Shown here in pieces: positions 63,981-64,000 of a stretch of DNA of 64,000 nt (positions within the stretch are counted from its first letter, which is position 1; the number at the start of each line of letters is the position of its first letter). The notes under the pieces are model-generated. The model was not told the DNA's origin and made no database searches. It was given only the letters and a program-made list of their open reading frames with translations. The position numbers and the translations under genes were made by a program. This stretch comes from Auanema rhodensis (lineage: Eukaryota; Nematoda; Chromadorea; Rhabditida; Rhabditidae). The stretch covers positions 9,858,001 to 9,922,000 of the forward strand of contig OZ059896.1 of NCBI GenBank assembly GCA_964057225.1, given 5' to 3'.

Positions 63981-64000
63981 TTTGAGGAAAACTATGTTTT

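Larger units (their letters stand above)
50137..64000. other. 13.9 kb gene-free stretch, plus strand purine-rich
   Basis: This is upstream of the lin-1 homologue. The plus strand is again rich in A and G, so the lin-1 sense strand is pyrimidine-rich. It holds a long GA tract at 54.23-54.38 kb, a hairpin with a let-7-like seed at 51.3 kb, a perfect small hairpin at 51.48 kb, an (ATT)n run near 60.67 kb and a repeat pair at the right edge. No conserved exon was recognised. Part of it may be a long 5' intron or regulatory region of lin-1, which I cannot demonstrate from sequence. Confidence 0.55.

Noticed and set aside
1-64000. tRNA, rRNA and CRISPR features
   Set aside because: No cloverleaf with a GGTTCGAAT-like T arm, no ribosomal sequence and no regularly spaced repeats were seen.

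Overview
The window is nuclear DNA from a nematode, most likely a rhabditid close to Caenorhabditis. The evidence is the gene content: a LIN-1-type ETS factor, an Egalitarian (EGAL-1) homologue, CRELD, an Sra/Srab chemoreceptor, and two nematode-type FkbM-domain proteins. The gene structure agrees, with many short exons split by roughly 40-60 nt GT-AG introns whose acceptors resemble TTTTCAG, and probable trans-splice acceptors just before several ATGs. Base composition is strongly AT-rich.

Layout. 1-15.5 kb: no convincing gene; purine-rich on the plus strand, with GA microsatellites and a few hairpins. 15.5-17.15 kb (minus): a nine-exon CRELD homologue with two C-terminal membrane segments, in which two successive introns lack a 3' AG. 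17.2-25.0 kb: gene-free and pyrimidine-rich on the plus strand. 25.0-47.9 kb: a compact run of six plus-strand genes: egal-1 homologue, Sra/Srab-type receptor, a secreted Cys-poor/Ser-His-rich orphan, two tandem FkbM-domain type II membrane proteins, and a large secreted EGF/VWA protein of about 1,900-2,000 residues. 48.5-50.14 kb (minus): a lin-1 homologue ending in the ERK-docking FQFP motif. 50.2-64 kb: gene-free and purine-rich on the plus strand, with a long GA tract and some small inverted repeats.

The genes do not form an obvious pathway. Intergenic distances (0.44-1.5 kb) are too long for a typical worm operon, although the two FkbM genes are clearly a tandem duplication with matching exon lengths. 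lin-1 (vulval/Ras output), egal-1 (dynein-linked factor), crld-1 (ER assembly factor), the chemoreceptor, the FkbM pair and the EGF/VWA protein are best read as independent neighbours.

Most notable observations: two consecutive non-AG 3' splice sites in crld-1; three tandem winged-helix-like modules, an apparently dead exonuclease core and a C-terminal TQT dynein-light-chain motif in EGAL-1; reciprocal loss of acidic residues in the FkbM motif of the tandem paralogues; a 249 bp MITE-like element with matching terminal inverted repeats inside an intron; a branched inverted-repeat structure at 4.7 kb; a short hairpin carrying a let-7-family seed upstream of lin-1; and long intergenic blocks with opposite purine polarity. 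I saw no clear evidence of an undescribed multi-gene system. All gene models were read by eye and exon borders have not been tested against transcripts.
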